DNA of 11,654 nucleotides from Pseudomonadota bacterium (GTDB lineage: Bacteria; Myxococcota; UBA9042; PHBI01), in contig SYAK01000475.1 of the NCBI GenBank assembly GCA_005788935.1, positions 1 to 11,654 on the forward strand, read 5' to 3'. The notes under the pieces are model-generated. The model worked only from the letters and a program-made list of their open reading frames with translations. It made no database searches and was not told where the DNA came from. A program made the translations under genes and the position numbers. Positions within the stretch are counted from its first letter, which is position 1. Each line of letters opens with the position of its first letter. Positions 1 to 6,355 of the stretch are shown in pieces.

Positions 1-1161
1 CTCGCCCTCGAGCGGATCGTCGGCGTCGGCGCGATGGAGGGGCCGCGGGACGCGCTCGCGGCGGCATGGATCGCGGGCCCTGCGGGTGGAGCGGGCGGGC
101 ACGCGGCGGGCGGCTGGCCCGTGGTTGCGCGGATGCGCGAGGTCGTGGCCGGGCGGGCGACGCGGGTCGGCGACTACCTCAGCCGGCTGACGCAGGCCGA
201 GGCCGCGGGGGACCTTGACGAGGTGCGCGAGCGGCGGACACGGCTCGGGCGGTTCGGCGCCACGCGCGGGTTGCTCGGGAATGACGCGCCCCCTGTGCCC
301 CGGGAGCCGCAGGTGACGCTCGAGCCCGACCCGGTGGTCGCCGCGGCCGCGACGGACGCGGACTGTGCGGGGGCAGGTTGTGCGGATCCCCTCGCCTTGT
401 CGGACGCCGAGGCGCGCACGATCGCGACGTTGCGCGAGGCCTGGCTCGGCGGGGACGCGACCTCCGCGGTGGCGGCGGCCGCAAAGTGGCTCGCGCGTGA
501 TTCGGACGCGGACGGGGCAGCGCGGCGGGTGGCGGCGGCCCTCGGCTGGCTGTTGCTCGACGTCGCCGTGGCGCAGGACGGGAGCCCTCCCGAGGGGCTC
601 GCGGGGCTCGCGAAGACGGTGTCCGGCATGCGGGCCGGGCTCCCGTGGCTCGAGCGCGTCGTGTGGGCGCTCGTCGCGGCGCGCGGGCGAGAGGATGACG
701 CGGCGGCGGCGTTTCTCGACGCGAGGGACGCGACCGCACTCGGTCGCACCGCGCGGCGGGCCGAGGCGGCTCGGGCCCTCCGGCGCATGCGCGACACAGC
801 TGGCAAGGGGGCGGAGTCTGGGGCGAAGCTCGCGACCGGGCTCGCCTCGTTCGCCCATCTCGAGGCGCTCTTCGGTCCGACGGCGGCGCGTGTCCGTGCG
901 CTGATCCCGAGCCTCGCGACCGAGGTGCCAGCGCGCGTCGAGTTCGATGATTATGCCCATGGACTGGGTCTGCACCTCGTCGGACGGGCCCCGATGGAGG
1001 TCGAGCTGTGCGCCCTCGGCTGTGAGCTGCTCGCGGAGCGCTGCGGGGCGGACCACCTCGAGGACGCATGCGTCTCGCGCTGCACCGCGAGCGGGGTCGT
1101 GCGCCTCGCGACGGCGAGCCGAGCCGCCGAGACCGGACCCGGGTGGTATTGCGGCCCATGA
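1..1161 (+). CDS. Unrecognised protein, 5'-truncated by window edge, Cys-rich C-terminus
   Basis: The frame is open from the first base and keeps strong G/C third-position bias before the first ATG (position 34), so the gene probably begins outside the window; at least 386 residues are visible. I do not recognise the family. The visible part is Ala/Arg-rich and mostly helical in character, with a stretch around 330-880 resembling helical-repeat proteins. Two cysteine groups stand out: an early C-A-G-A-G-C segment near 363-380, and a C-terminal group (about 1006-1083) with five cysteines spaced C-x3-C-x7-C-x10-C-x3-C, followed by one more Cys two residues before the last residue. Such clusters suggest disulphides, hence an exported protein, or a metal site; this is inference. 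The stop codon lies 79 bp before the aminotransferase start. No membrane segment is visible in this part. Coding status is likely; function is unknown. Confidence 0.8.
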   Translation, partial: LALERIVGVGAMEGPRDALAAAWIAGPAGGAGGHAAGGWPVVARMREVVAGRATRVGDYLSRLTQAEAAGDLDEVRERRTRLGRFGATRGLLGNDAPPVPREPQVTLEPDPVVAAAATDADCAGAGCADPLALSDAEARTIATLREAWLGGDATSAVAAAAKWLARDSDADGAARRVAAALGWLLLDVAVAQDGSPPEGLAGLAKTVSGMRAGLPWLERVVWALVAARGREDDAAAAFLDARDATALGRTARRAEAARALRRMRDTAGKGAESGAKLATGLASFAHLEALFGPTAARVRALIPSLATEVPARVEFDDYAHGLGLHLVGRAPMEVELCALGCELLAERCGADHLEDACVSRCTASGVVRLATASRAAETGPGWYCGP

Positions 1162-1204
1162 CGCCGCACGCCATTCATTTGAACTGCAACGATTGCAACA
1201 CCAA

Positions 1205-1219
1205 GGGTCGCAACGACCC
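1205..1219. repeat. Small GC-rich hairpin upstream of the aminotransferase
   Basis: GGGTCG and CGACCC form a perfect 6-bp stem around a CAA loop, 21 bases before the aminotransferase ATG. TGCAAC occurs at 1185-1190 and 1194-1199, with a CGCAAC variant at 1209-1214 overlapping the hairpin. There is no U-tract, so it is not a classical terminator for the upstream gene. It could affect translation of the downstream gene or be incidental in GC-rich DNA. Confidence 0.3.
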
Positions 1220-1240
1220 GAACCGCCAGAGGACGGCCCC

Positions 1241-2443
1241 ATGCCGAGATGTCCTGAGCCCGCCCCGACCTCGACCTCGCTCTCTTCGGGCGTGTTCTCG
1301 GCGCTGACCGAGCGCGCGCGGCACCACCCGCGCCCGGTCTGTCCGCTGCACGTCGGCGACACGTGGCGCGAGCCGCTCGACCTCGCGCGGGCCGAAGCGC
1401 AGCGCACGGCGGAGACCCCGCATCTGCACACCTACTCGCCGGTCGCGGGCGAGCCTGCCCTGCGAGAGGCCATCGAGCGCCACCTCGCCCGCCGGCTCGC
1501 AGCCATCCCCGGGCCGCTCGCTGACGGCCTGCTCGACACGGAGGCCCGCCCGCGCTGCGTCATCTCGGGCGCGACGAGCGGTCTGTCGGTCGTCGTTCAG
1601 GCGCTGCTGTCTCCTGGCGACGAGCTGCTGCTGCCAGCCCCCTTCTGGCCGCTTATTCGCGGCATCACGGCCTCCCGCGGCGCGACCGCGGTCGAGGTCC
1701 CGCTGTTTCACGACCTGACCACGGAGACGCCGCCAGAGGTCATCGAGGCGGCCCTCGAGCGCGCCGTGACGCCTCGGACGGCGGCGCTGTACCTGAACAC
1801 GCCGCACAACCCGACCGGGCGCGTGCTGACGCGGGCCCAGATCGGCGCCTTCGCGCGTGTGGCGGCGCGCCACGACCTGTGGCTCCTGTGCGACGAGGTC
1901 TACGAGGCGTTGCACTTTGGCGAGACACCCCCGACGCCCGCCTGGGCGCTTCCCGAGACGGCCCCGCGCGCGGTCGCGGTCCACTCGATGTCGAAGGCCT
2001 TCGGGCTCGCGGGTGCCCGCGTCGGGTGGGTGCACGGACCGATGGCGGCGATGCGGGCCATCACCGCGGTCCAGACGTTTCAGGTCTACTGCGCGGCACG
2101 CCCGATGCAGCTTGGTGCGGCCGCAGCGCTCGACCACGGCGAGAGCTGGCTCGCGGAGACGCGGGCCATATACCGGCAGGCCTCGGAGGCTGTTGCGCGC
2201 GTTTTCCGCGTACCCGCGCCAGAGGCCGGGACGTTCCTCTTCGCGCCGATGGCGCGATTCCTGAAGCCAGGCGAGACCCCGGAGGCCTTCCTCATCCGTC
2301 TGCTCGACGAGGCCGACGTGCTGGTGACGCCAGGCTCTGCCTCGGGGCGCGACTTCGAGCCCTGGGTGCGGGTCTGCTTCACGGCGGCTCCGCCAGAGGC
2401 GCTTGCGGCCGCGCTCGAACGCCTCGCCCGCGTCCTCGGTTGA
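1241..2443 (+). CDS. PLP-dependent aminotransferase, class I/II (fold type I)
   Basis: A 400-residue aminotransferase, normal length for the aspartate-aminotransferase superfamily. Visible landmarks: Y65 and G70 in the N-terminal substrate segment; the substituted NPHNPTG-type loop N-T-P-H-N-P-T-G (186-193) with the cofactor-ring Asn190; D218-E-V-Y221, whose Asp binds the pyridine nitrogen; S-M-S-K (249-252) with Schiff-base Lys252; G-A-R (258-260) for cofactor phosphate; and R377, in the position of the substrate-carboxylate Arg. All key residues are present, so it should be active. ATG at 1241 is chosen because GAGGA (1229-1233) sits 7 bases upstream and homology-like sequence starts soon after; the frame stays open further upstream but overlaps the previous gene. 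mtnC follows after 26 bp, probably in one operon, suggesting it transaminates 4-methylthio-2-oxobutanoate to methionine. That substrate is inference; aspartate or aromatic specificity is equally possible from sequence. Confidence 0.95.
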   Translation: MPRCPEPAPTSTSLSSGVFSALTERARHHPRPVCPLHVGDTWREPLDLARAEAQRTAETPHLHTYSPVAGEPALREAIERHLARRLAAIPGPLADGLLDTEARPRCVISGATSGLSVVVQALLSPGDELLLPAPFWPLIRGITASRGATAVEVPLFHDLTTETPPEVIEAALERAVTPRTAALYLNTPHNPTGRVLTRAQIGAFARVAARHDLWLLCDEVYEALHFGETPPTPAWALPETAPRAVAVHSMSKAFGLAGARVGWVHGPMAAMRAITAVQTFQVYCAARPMQLGAAAALDHGESWLAETRAIYRQASEAVARVFRVPAPEAGTFLFAPMARFLKPGETPEAFLIRLLDEADVLVTPGSASGRDFEPWVRVCFTAAPPEALAAALERLARVLG

Positions 2444-2469
2444 GACACCTGCTGCCTGGAGCCCCGACC

Positions 2470-3159
2470 ATGACGACCCCGACTGTGCTGCTGATGGACC
2501 TCGAGGGGACGACGACGTCCATCGCCTTCGTCTACGACACGCTCTTTCCGTTTGCTCGCAAGGCATTGCCGGCATTTCTGCAGGGCCGCTGGGATGAGCC
2601 CGGGGTCGCGGCGGCGGTTGCCCAGATGGCCCCCGAAGTCACGACGCCCGAGGCCGCGGCGCAGGCCGCGCTCTCGCTGATGGACAGCGACGTCAAGGAC
2701 ACCGGGCTCAAGGCGCTGCAGGGCCAGGTCTGGGCCGAGGGCTATGCGTCGGGGGCCTTGCGCGGGCACGTCTTTCCGGATGTGCCAGGCGTCCTCCGCC
2801 AGCTCGCCGGGGCTGGTGTCCGCCTCGCCATCTACTCGTCAGGCAGCGTGGAGGCGCAGCGCCTGCTGTTCGGCCACAGCGAGGCGGGGGACCTGACGCC
2901 GCTGATTGCGGCCCATTTCGACACGACGACGGGGCCGAAGCGGGAGTCGGGGAGTTACGACAGCATCGCGCGAATGCTCGCGTGCCTGAAACATGAAATA
3001 CTTTTCGTAAGCGACCACCCCGCAGAGCTTCTGGCTGCGGCGGAGGCCGGGCTGCAGGTGGCGGCCCTCGTCCGCCCGGGCAACGCGGCGCTACCGAATG
3101 GGCATGCCTTTGACATCATGAATGATTTCTTGCCGCTTGTCGCCCGCTTCCGCGCCTGA
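2470..3159 (+). CDS. mtnC: Enolase-phosphatase E1 (acireductone synthase), methionine salvage
   Basis: A 229-residue HAD-superfamily enzyme, the usual size for bacterial MtnC. The family converts 2,3-diketo-5-methylthiopentyl-1-phosphate, by enolisation then dephosphorylation, to the acireductone of the methionine salvage pathway in the cytoplasm. Seen in the sequence: motif I D-L-E-G-T-T-T-S (10-17), where nucleophile D10 is followed by E12 as is typical of E1; motif II Y-S-S-G-S with the following E-A-Q-R-L-L-F-G-H-S segment; T-G-P-K with the motif-III lysine and R-E-S-G-S-Y after it; and motif IV F-V-S-D-H-P-A-E-L with the downstream V-R-P-G-N segment. ATG 2470 is preceded by GGAG at 2458-2461 with 8-base spacing. 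It sits 26 bp behind the aminotransferase, so co-transcription is likely. No mtnA, mtnB or mtnD is in this window, so the rest of the pathway must be encoded elsewhere. Confidence 0.95.
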   Translation: MTTPTVLLMDLEGTTTSIAFVYDTLFPFARKALPAFLQGRWDEPGVAAAVAQMAPEVTTPEAAAQAALSLMDSDVKDTGLKALQGQVWAEGYASGALRGHVFPDVPGVLRQLAGAGVRLAIYSSGSVEAQRLLFGHSEAGDLTPLIAAHFDTTTGPKRESGSYDSIARMLACLKHEILFVSDHPAELLAAAEAGLQVAALVRPGNAALPNGHAFDIMNDFLPLVARFRA

Positions 3160-3279
3160 GTCAGCCCGCGGGGTGCGCGGCGCCGAGGTTGCGACCCCGA
3201 GCGCTGTGCGTCGTCCCCGCACCGCGCCTCGCCGTCCCTTCTCCGCGCCTCTCTCTCGGCATCCCAGCAGGAGCCCCCG

Positions 3280-4992
3280 ATGTCCCGGAAACCCCCGCCC
3301 GCGCCTTCCACCCGACCCGGCGAGACCTCTCAGGCGACCTTCGAGGCCCGCCTGAAGGCCCTCGGCCCCGAACACCCCGAGACCCTTGCCGCGGCCGACG
3401 CGGAGGCCCGCGCGCTCGACATGCAGGGGGACGCGAGCCGCGCCGAGGACCTGCTGCGGCGGGCGTTGCGCGGGCTCGGACGGGGCCCGCTACAGCCTTC
3501 GGCACCGCCACTGACCCGGCTTCTGGCCGAGATCGTCGAACAGCAGGGGCGGGCCATCGACGCGGACACGATCTGGCGCGAGCTCGTCAAGGCCTGTGAG
3601 GCCTCGCTTGGCGCGGGGCATCGCGAGAGCCTGACGTCGCGCGTCGGCTTCTCGGAGATGCTGCGGCGGACAGGGCGCAGCCTGCAGTCACTCGAGATTC
3701 TGCGCGGCGCGCCGCAGCAGCTGGCCGACGCGGTGACGTCGCGGGCCGCGAGGCTCGCGTCCGGACGGTCACTGATCGAGCTCGAGCGGTTCCCCGAGGC
3801 CGACGCGGTGCAGCGCGCGGTCATCGCGGCGCTCTCGGGGCGCCCCGAGGAGACCGACGCGCTCGCGGCCGCGGAGGACCTCGCGACGGTCCTGACGCTC
3901 CTCGGTCGGGCCGCCGAGGGGGTCTCGGCGGTCGAAGCCCTCGCGGACGAGCGCGTTCGGACGCTTGGGGCTGCGGACGAGCGGACCCTCGAGGCGTCCG
4001 TCGCTGCGGTCGCTCTCCGTGTGACGTCGCTCCCCGACACGGTCCCCGAAGAGGCGTTGGCCGCACTCACGGCCCGGTGCGAGGAGGCGCTCGGCCAGAC
4101 CCATCGCCTCACCGTCCTGGCGCGCGTCCACCGGGCCCGGCTCGCCCTGGCCCGGGGTGCGCGCGACGCGATGCGCAGCCTGCTGTCGGCCGTACTCGAG
4201 GCCGTCGAGGGCACCCTCGGACCCTCGCACGCCGATGTCCTGCTGCTCCGGGCAGACGTGGCGACACAGCTCCTGACGGCCGACGCGGCCGAGGAGGCCG
4301 AGGCGCTGCTGGCACGCAATCTCGCGCTGCGACGCGGACGGTTCGGCCGTGACCACAGATCCGTCCTCGCGGACGAGGCGCTGCGCATCGTGGCGCTCGC
4401 CAAGCTTGGCCGTGCGAAGGAGGCCGAGGCCGCTGCCGCCCTCTTGCTGAGAACGCGGGAGCGCCGCGCAGGCCCCGACCATCACGAGACGGTGGAGGTC
4501 ATGGACATGCTCGCCTCGGTGCGGGAGTCGCTTGGGCGCGGGCTCGATGCCCTCCCCCTGCGCGAACGTTCCTACGCGGCACAGCAGCGCCTCACCGGAC
4601 CCCACCACCCGCTGACGCTCGACCGGCAGCTCTCGCTCGCCTTCGCCTTCGAGGGCCAGCATCGCCTCGACAAGGCGCGGCCCCTCTTCCTCGCCGTGCT
4701 CGACGGGCACCGCCGCCGCGGCGAGGCGGGCGAGGCGGACCTCTGCCAGCATCTGCAGAACCTCGCGCCGATCTTCGTGTTCCGCCTGCATGACCCGGCG
4801 ACCTCCGAGCAGCTCTGCCTCGAGGCGGTCGCGCTGCTGACGCGGCGCCTCGGGGCCGAGCACCCGGAGACGCTCGCCGCCGTGAAGGCCCTCGACGAGC
4901 TGCGGGCGCTGCCAAAAGACGATCTCGCGGAGCTCCTCGTCCCGCACGACCCCATCCACCCCGTCTTCGGTCGCCCCGTCCTGCCCATGTGA
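3280..4992 (+). CDS. Tetratricopeptide-repeat protein, kinesin-light-chain-like repeats
   Basis: A 570-residue soluble protein with no signal peptide or membrane segment. Repeats of the kind L-G-x-x-H-x-x-T-L (TPR_10/TPR_12 type) begin at residues 28, 110, 229, 271, 313, 355, 397, 439 and 524. Six consecutive ones (229-439) are exactly 42 residues apart, the known period of kinesin-light-chain-like TPRs. The 439-to-524 gap (85) is two periods plus one residue, so one degenerate repeat lies between; the N-terminal spacing is looser. Repeats at 28 and 524 (LGPEHPETL, LGAEHPETL) are closest to consensus, while the central ones have drifted. Such repeats make a superhelical binding surface; partners cannot be read from sequence. 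In myxobacteria they often accompany Ser/Thr kinases, but no kinase domain is present here. AGGAG at 3269-3273 lies 6 bases before the ATG, supporting the start. It is probably its own transcription unit, 120 bp after mtnC. Confidence 0.93.
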   Translation: MSRKPPPAPSTRPGETSQATFEARLKALGPEHPETLAAADAEARALDMQGDASRAEDLLRRALRGLGRGPLQPSAPPLTRLLAEIVEQQGRAIDADTIWRELVKACEASLGAGHRESLTSRVGFSEMLRRTGRSLQSLEILRGAPQQLADAVTSRAARLASGRSLIELERFPEADAVQRAVIAALSGRPEETDALAAAEDLATVLTLLGRAAEGVSAVEALADERVRTLGAADERTLEASVAAVALRVTSLPDTVPEEALAALTARCEEALGQTHRLTVLARVHRARLALARGARDAMRSLLSAVLEAVEGTLGPSHADVLLLRADVATQLLTADAAEEAEALLARNLALRRGRFGRDHRSVLADEALRIVALAKLGRAKEAEAAAALLLRTRERRAGPDHHETVEVMDMLASVRESLGRGLDALPLRERSYAAQQRLTGPHHPLTLDRQLSLAFAFEGQHRLDKARPLFLAVLDGHRRRGEAGEADLCQHLQNLAPIFVFRLHDPATSEQLCLEAVALLTRRLGAEHPETLAAVKALDELRALPKDDLAELLVPHDPIHPVFGRPVLPM

Positions 4993-5043
4993 CATCGCCA
5001 GAACCAGGCCGAGGTCGTGTCGCAGGGGCACGGGGACGTCCAT

Positions 5044-5059
5044 ACGCAATGCATTGCGT
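5044..5059. repeat. 16-bp perfect palindrome, operator-like
   Basis: ACGCAATGCATTGCGT is identical to its reverse complement over all 16 bases. It lies 51 bp after the TPR stop codon. As DNA it looks like a dimeric-regulator site; as RNA it would be a 6-bp stem with a TGCA loop, without a U-tract. Confidence 0.5.
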
Positions 5060-5094
5060 GCATTCCGGCGTGTGGGCTGACGGCGTCCGGTGCG

Positions 5095-5126
5095 CCGGGG
5101 CGACCTTCCCTCGCGCGACGCCCCGG
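5095..5126 (+). terminator. GC-rich stem-loop, possible terminator of the TPR gene
   Basis: CCGGGGCG (5095-5102) pairs perfectly with CGCCCCGG (5119-5126), an 8-bp stem around a 16-base loop, about 100 bases after the TPR stop. No run of T follows, so it is not a canonical intrinsic terminator. Confidence 0.3.
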
Positions 5127-5257
5127 GTGGTTCGTCGGGGGACCGTCTCCCTCTCGTGGCGAAGGCCGACGGCGGGAGCGCCGGTCCACGACGCCCTGCG
5201 AGCCTCGCGGGGGGCCGACCGGAAGCCGGCGTCCGGCGGAGGGACGGGCTCGATATG

Positions 5258-5299
5258 ACTTGCAAGTAAACTATTTCATGTCTCGAGACCGTGACATGA
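5258..5299. promoter_or_regulatory. AT-richer double palindrome ahead of the phosphonatase-like gene
   Basis: Two elements lie side by side. ACTTGCAAGT (5258-5267) is a perfect 10-bp palindrome. TCATGTC (5276-5282) is repeated inverted as GACATGA (5293-5299), and inside this GTCTCGAGAC (5280-5289) is itself a perfect 10-bp palindrome. The stretch is the least GC-rich part of the gap, about 110-150 bases upstream of the HAD start codon, as expected for a repressor- or activator-controlled promoter. I could not place convincing -35 and -10 boxes. No regulator gene is adjacent. Confidence 0.4.
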
Positions 5300-5405
5300 C
5301 CAAGACCGGGCGACGACACGGCAACACCTTTGTTTCGGACGTCTTCGCCGCTTGATCCGCAGCTGCGGGACATGCGAGCGGGCGGCGACGACACAGGAGG
5401 TCGAG

Positions 5406-6089
5406 ATGAAGCTCGTGGTCTTCGACATGGCCGGCACGACGGTCGATGAGCGCAACGTGGTGTACGAGGTCATGACGGCGTCCCTCGTGGCGGCGGGCGT
5501 CGAGGTGGAGCTCGAGGCGGTGGTCGCGGTGGGCGCGGGTCAGGAGAAGCGGTCGGCCCTCGCCCGCATCCTCGCGGCCCACGAGGGACAGGCGCCCGAC
5601 GCGGGGCGGGTTGACCGCATCTTTCGGGACTTCGAGAGGCGCCTCGACGCGGCCTATGAGGTCCTCGCGGTGAAGGGGCTGCCTGGGGCCGAGGCGGTCT
5701 TCGGGGCGCTGCGGGACGCCGGGGTGAAGGTCGTGCTGAACACGGGCTACGCCCGCCGCGTGGCCGAGGGGCTCATCGCGCGCCTCGGGTGGCGGGTCGG
5801 GGCCGAGATCCACGGGCTCGTCGCAGCTGACGACGTTGGACGCTCGCGCCCGGACCCGGCGATGATCCAGCGCGCGATGGCAACCTTTGGCGTCACCGAC
5901 GCGCGCGAGGTGGCCAAGGTCGGGGACACGGTCGCCGACATCCTCGAGGGGCGAAACGCCGGCTGCGGGCTGTCGATTGGCGTCACGACCGGTGCGCAGA
6001 CGCGTGAGGCGCTCGCGGCGGCGGCGCCGGATGCGATCGTCGACCGCCTTGTCGACATCCTTGCTCTGGTCGGTGTTGTGCGTCACTGA
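5406..6089 (+). CDS. Phosphonatase-like HAD hydrolase (PhnX-related)
   Basis: A 227-residue cytoplasmic HAD hydrolase of the phosphonoacetaldehyde-hydrolase-like group. Motif I is F-D-M-A-G-T-T-V-D (6-14): nucleophile D7 is followed two residues later by Ala9, not the usual acid/base Asp, a signature of true phosphonatase, in which a cap-domain lysine forms a Schiff base with the substrate. A lysine, K48, stands in the cap region (G-A-G-Q-E-K) in the place where that residue is expected. Other landmarks are N-T-G (112-114, motif II), G-R-S-R-P-D-P (145-151, motif III region) and V-G-D-T-x-x-D-I (172-179, motif IV, D174). An excellent AGGAGG (5395-5400), 5 bases before the ATG, fixes the start although the frame opens further upstream. 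C-P bond hydrolysis is plausible, but family members of unknown substrate exist. No phosphonate transporter or PhnW transaminase is nearby. Palindromes at 5258-5299 may regulate it. Confidence 0.92.
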   Translation: MKLVVFDMAGTTVDERNVVYEVMTASLVAAGVEVELEAVVAVGAGQEKRSALARILAAHEGQAPDAGRVDRIFRDFERRLDAAYEVLAVKGLPGAEAVFGALRDAGVKVVLNTGYARRVAEGLIARLGWRVGAEIHGLVAADDVGRSRPDPAMIQRAMATFGVTDAREVAKVGDTVADILEGRNAGCGLSIGVTTGAQTREALAAAAPDAIVDRLVDILALVGVVRH

Positions 6090-6108
6090 ATGGCTGCCCG
6101 GCACACGC

Positions 6109-6324
6109 TCAGGGCGGAACGCGGACCTCGAGCGACAGGTGGGGCCACCCGTCCCCGCGCAGCGCGCCGAGCGGGCACGGTTCGACATGGGGCCTGACGT
6201 GGATGGGGTCCCGGATCCATCGCGACACGACCGCGTGGACCCTCAGGGGAGCTCGAACGCGCTCAGCGTGACGCCGAGGCCGCTCGCATGAAGCCCTCGC
6301 GTCGCGTTCACAGGACACCTCCAT
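6109..6324 (-). CDS. Possible small protein or gene remnant, weakly supported
   Basis: This 71-codon minus-strand frame fills most of the gap between the HAD gene and the barrel lipoprotein, starting 31 bases after the latter's stop. Its last 40 or so codons (about 6109-6232) have the strong G/C third-position bias of real genes here and encode a sequence ending L-S-L-E-V-R-V-P-P; the first 25 or so do not. A GAGG lies 4 bases before the ATG at 6324, and a GTG at about 6231 is an alternative start. I recognise no family. It could be a short gene, a 3' remnant of a decayed gene, or chance. The rest of 6090-6355 holds nothing I can name. Confidence 0.25.
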   Translation of the reverse strand: MEVSCERDARASCERPRRHAERVRAPLRVHAVVSRWIRDPIHVRPHVEPCPLGALRGDGWPHLSLEVRVPP

Positions 6325-6355
6325 CGCGCCTCGGGCGCCGCGCGTCCGACCGAGG

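Larger units (their letters stand above)
4993..5405. other. 413-bp gap with stem-loop and palindromes, no credible gene
   Basis: Between the TPR gene and the phosphonatase-like gene no reading frame shows both a plausible start and coding-like codon use. The left part is GC-rich and carries a 16-bp perfect palindrome (5044-5059) and a GC-rich stem-loop (5095-5126). The part near 5255-5300 is clearly AT-richer than its surroundings and holds two further palindromic elements. The layout suggests transcription termination on the left and a regulated promoter on the right; that reading is inference. Confidence 0.6.

Noticed and set aside
947..1240. Upstream start for the aminotransferase at 947
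   Set aside because: It would overlap the preceding gene by over 200 bases and add a low-complexity Arg-rich extension; ATG 1241 has a good ribosome binding site.
1175..2575. Long minus-strand open frame (466 codons) opposite the aminotransferase and the start of mtnC
   Set aside because: It lies antisense to two genes with clear family motifs; long antisense frames are expected at this GC content, and its Arg-rich sequence has no recognisable domain.
5258..5299. Pho-box reading of the GTCA/TGAC motifs ahead of the phosphonatase-like gene
   Set aside because: The motifs are arranged as inverted repeats and a 5-bp offset, without the 11-bp direct-repeat spacing seen upstream of phoD.
5278..5355. 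A 25-codon plus-strand frame starting in the palindromic region before the HAD gene
   Set aside because: It is very short, has no ribosome binding site, and its start lies within the inverted repeat; a regulatory role for the DNA is more likely.
3769..5394. Minus-strand open frame of 541 codons opposite the TPR gene
   Set aside because: The plus strand encodes regular 42-residue repeats; the minus product is Arg/Gly-rich and low complexity, so it is a shadow.
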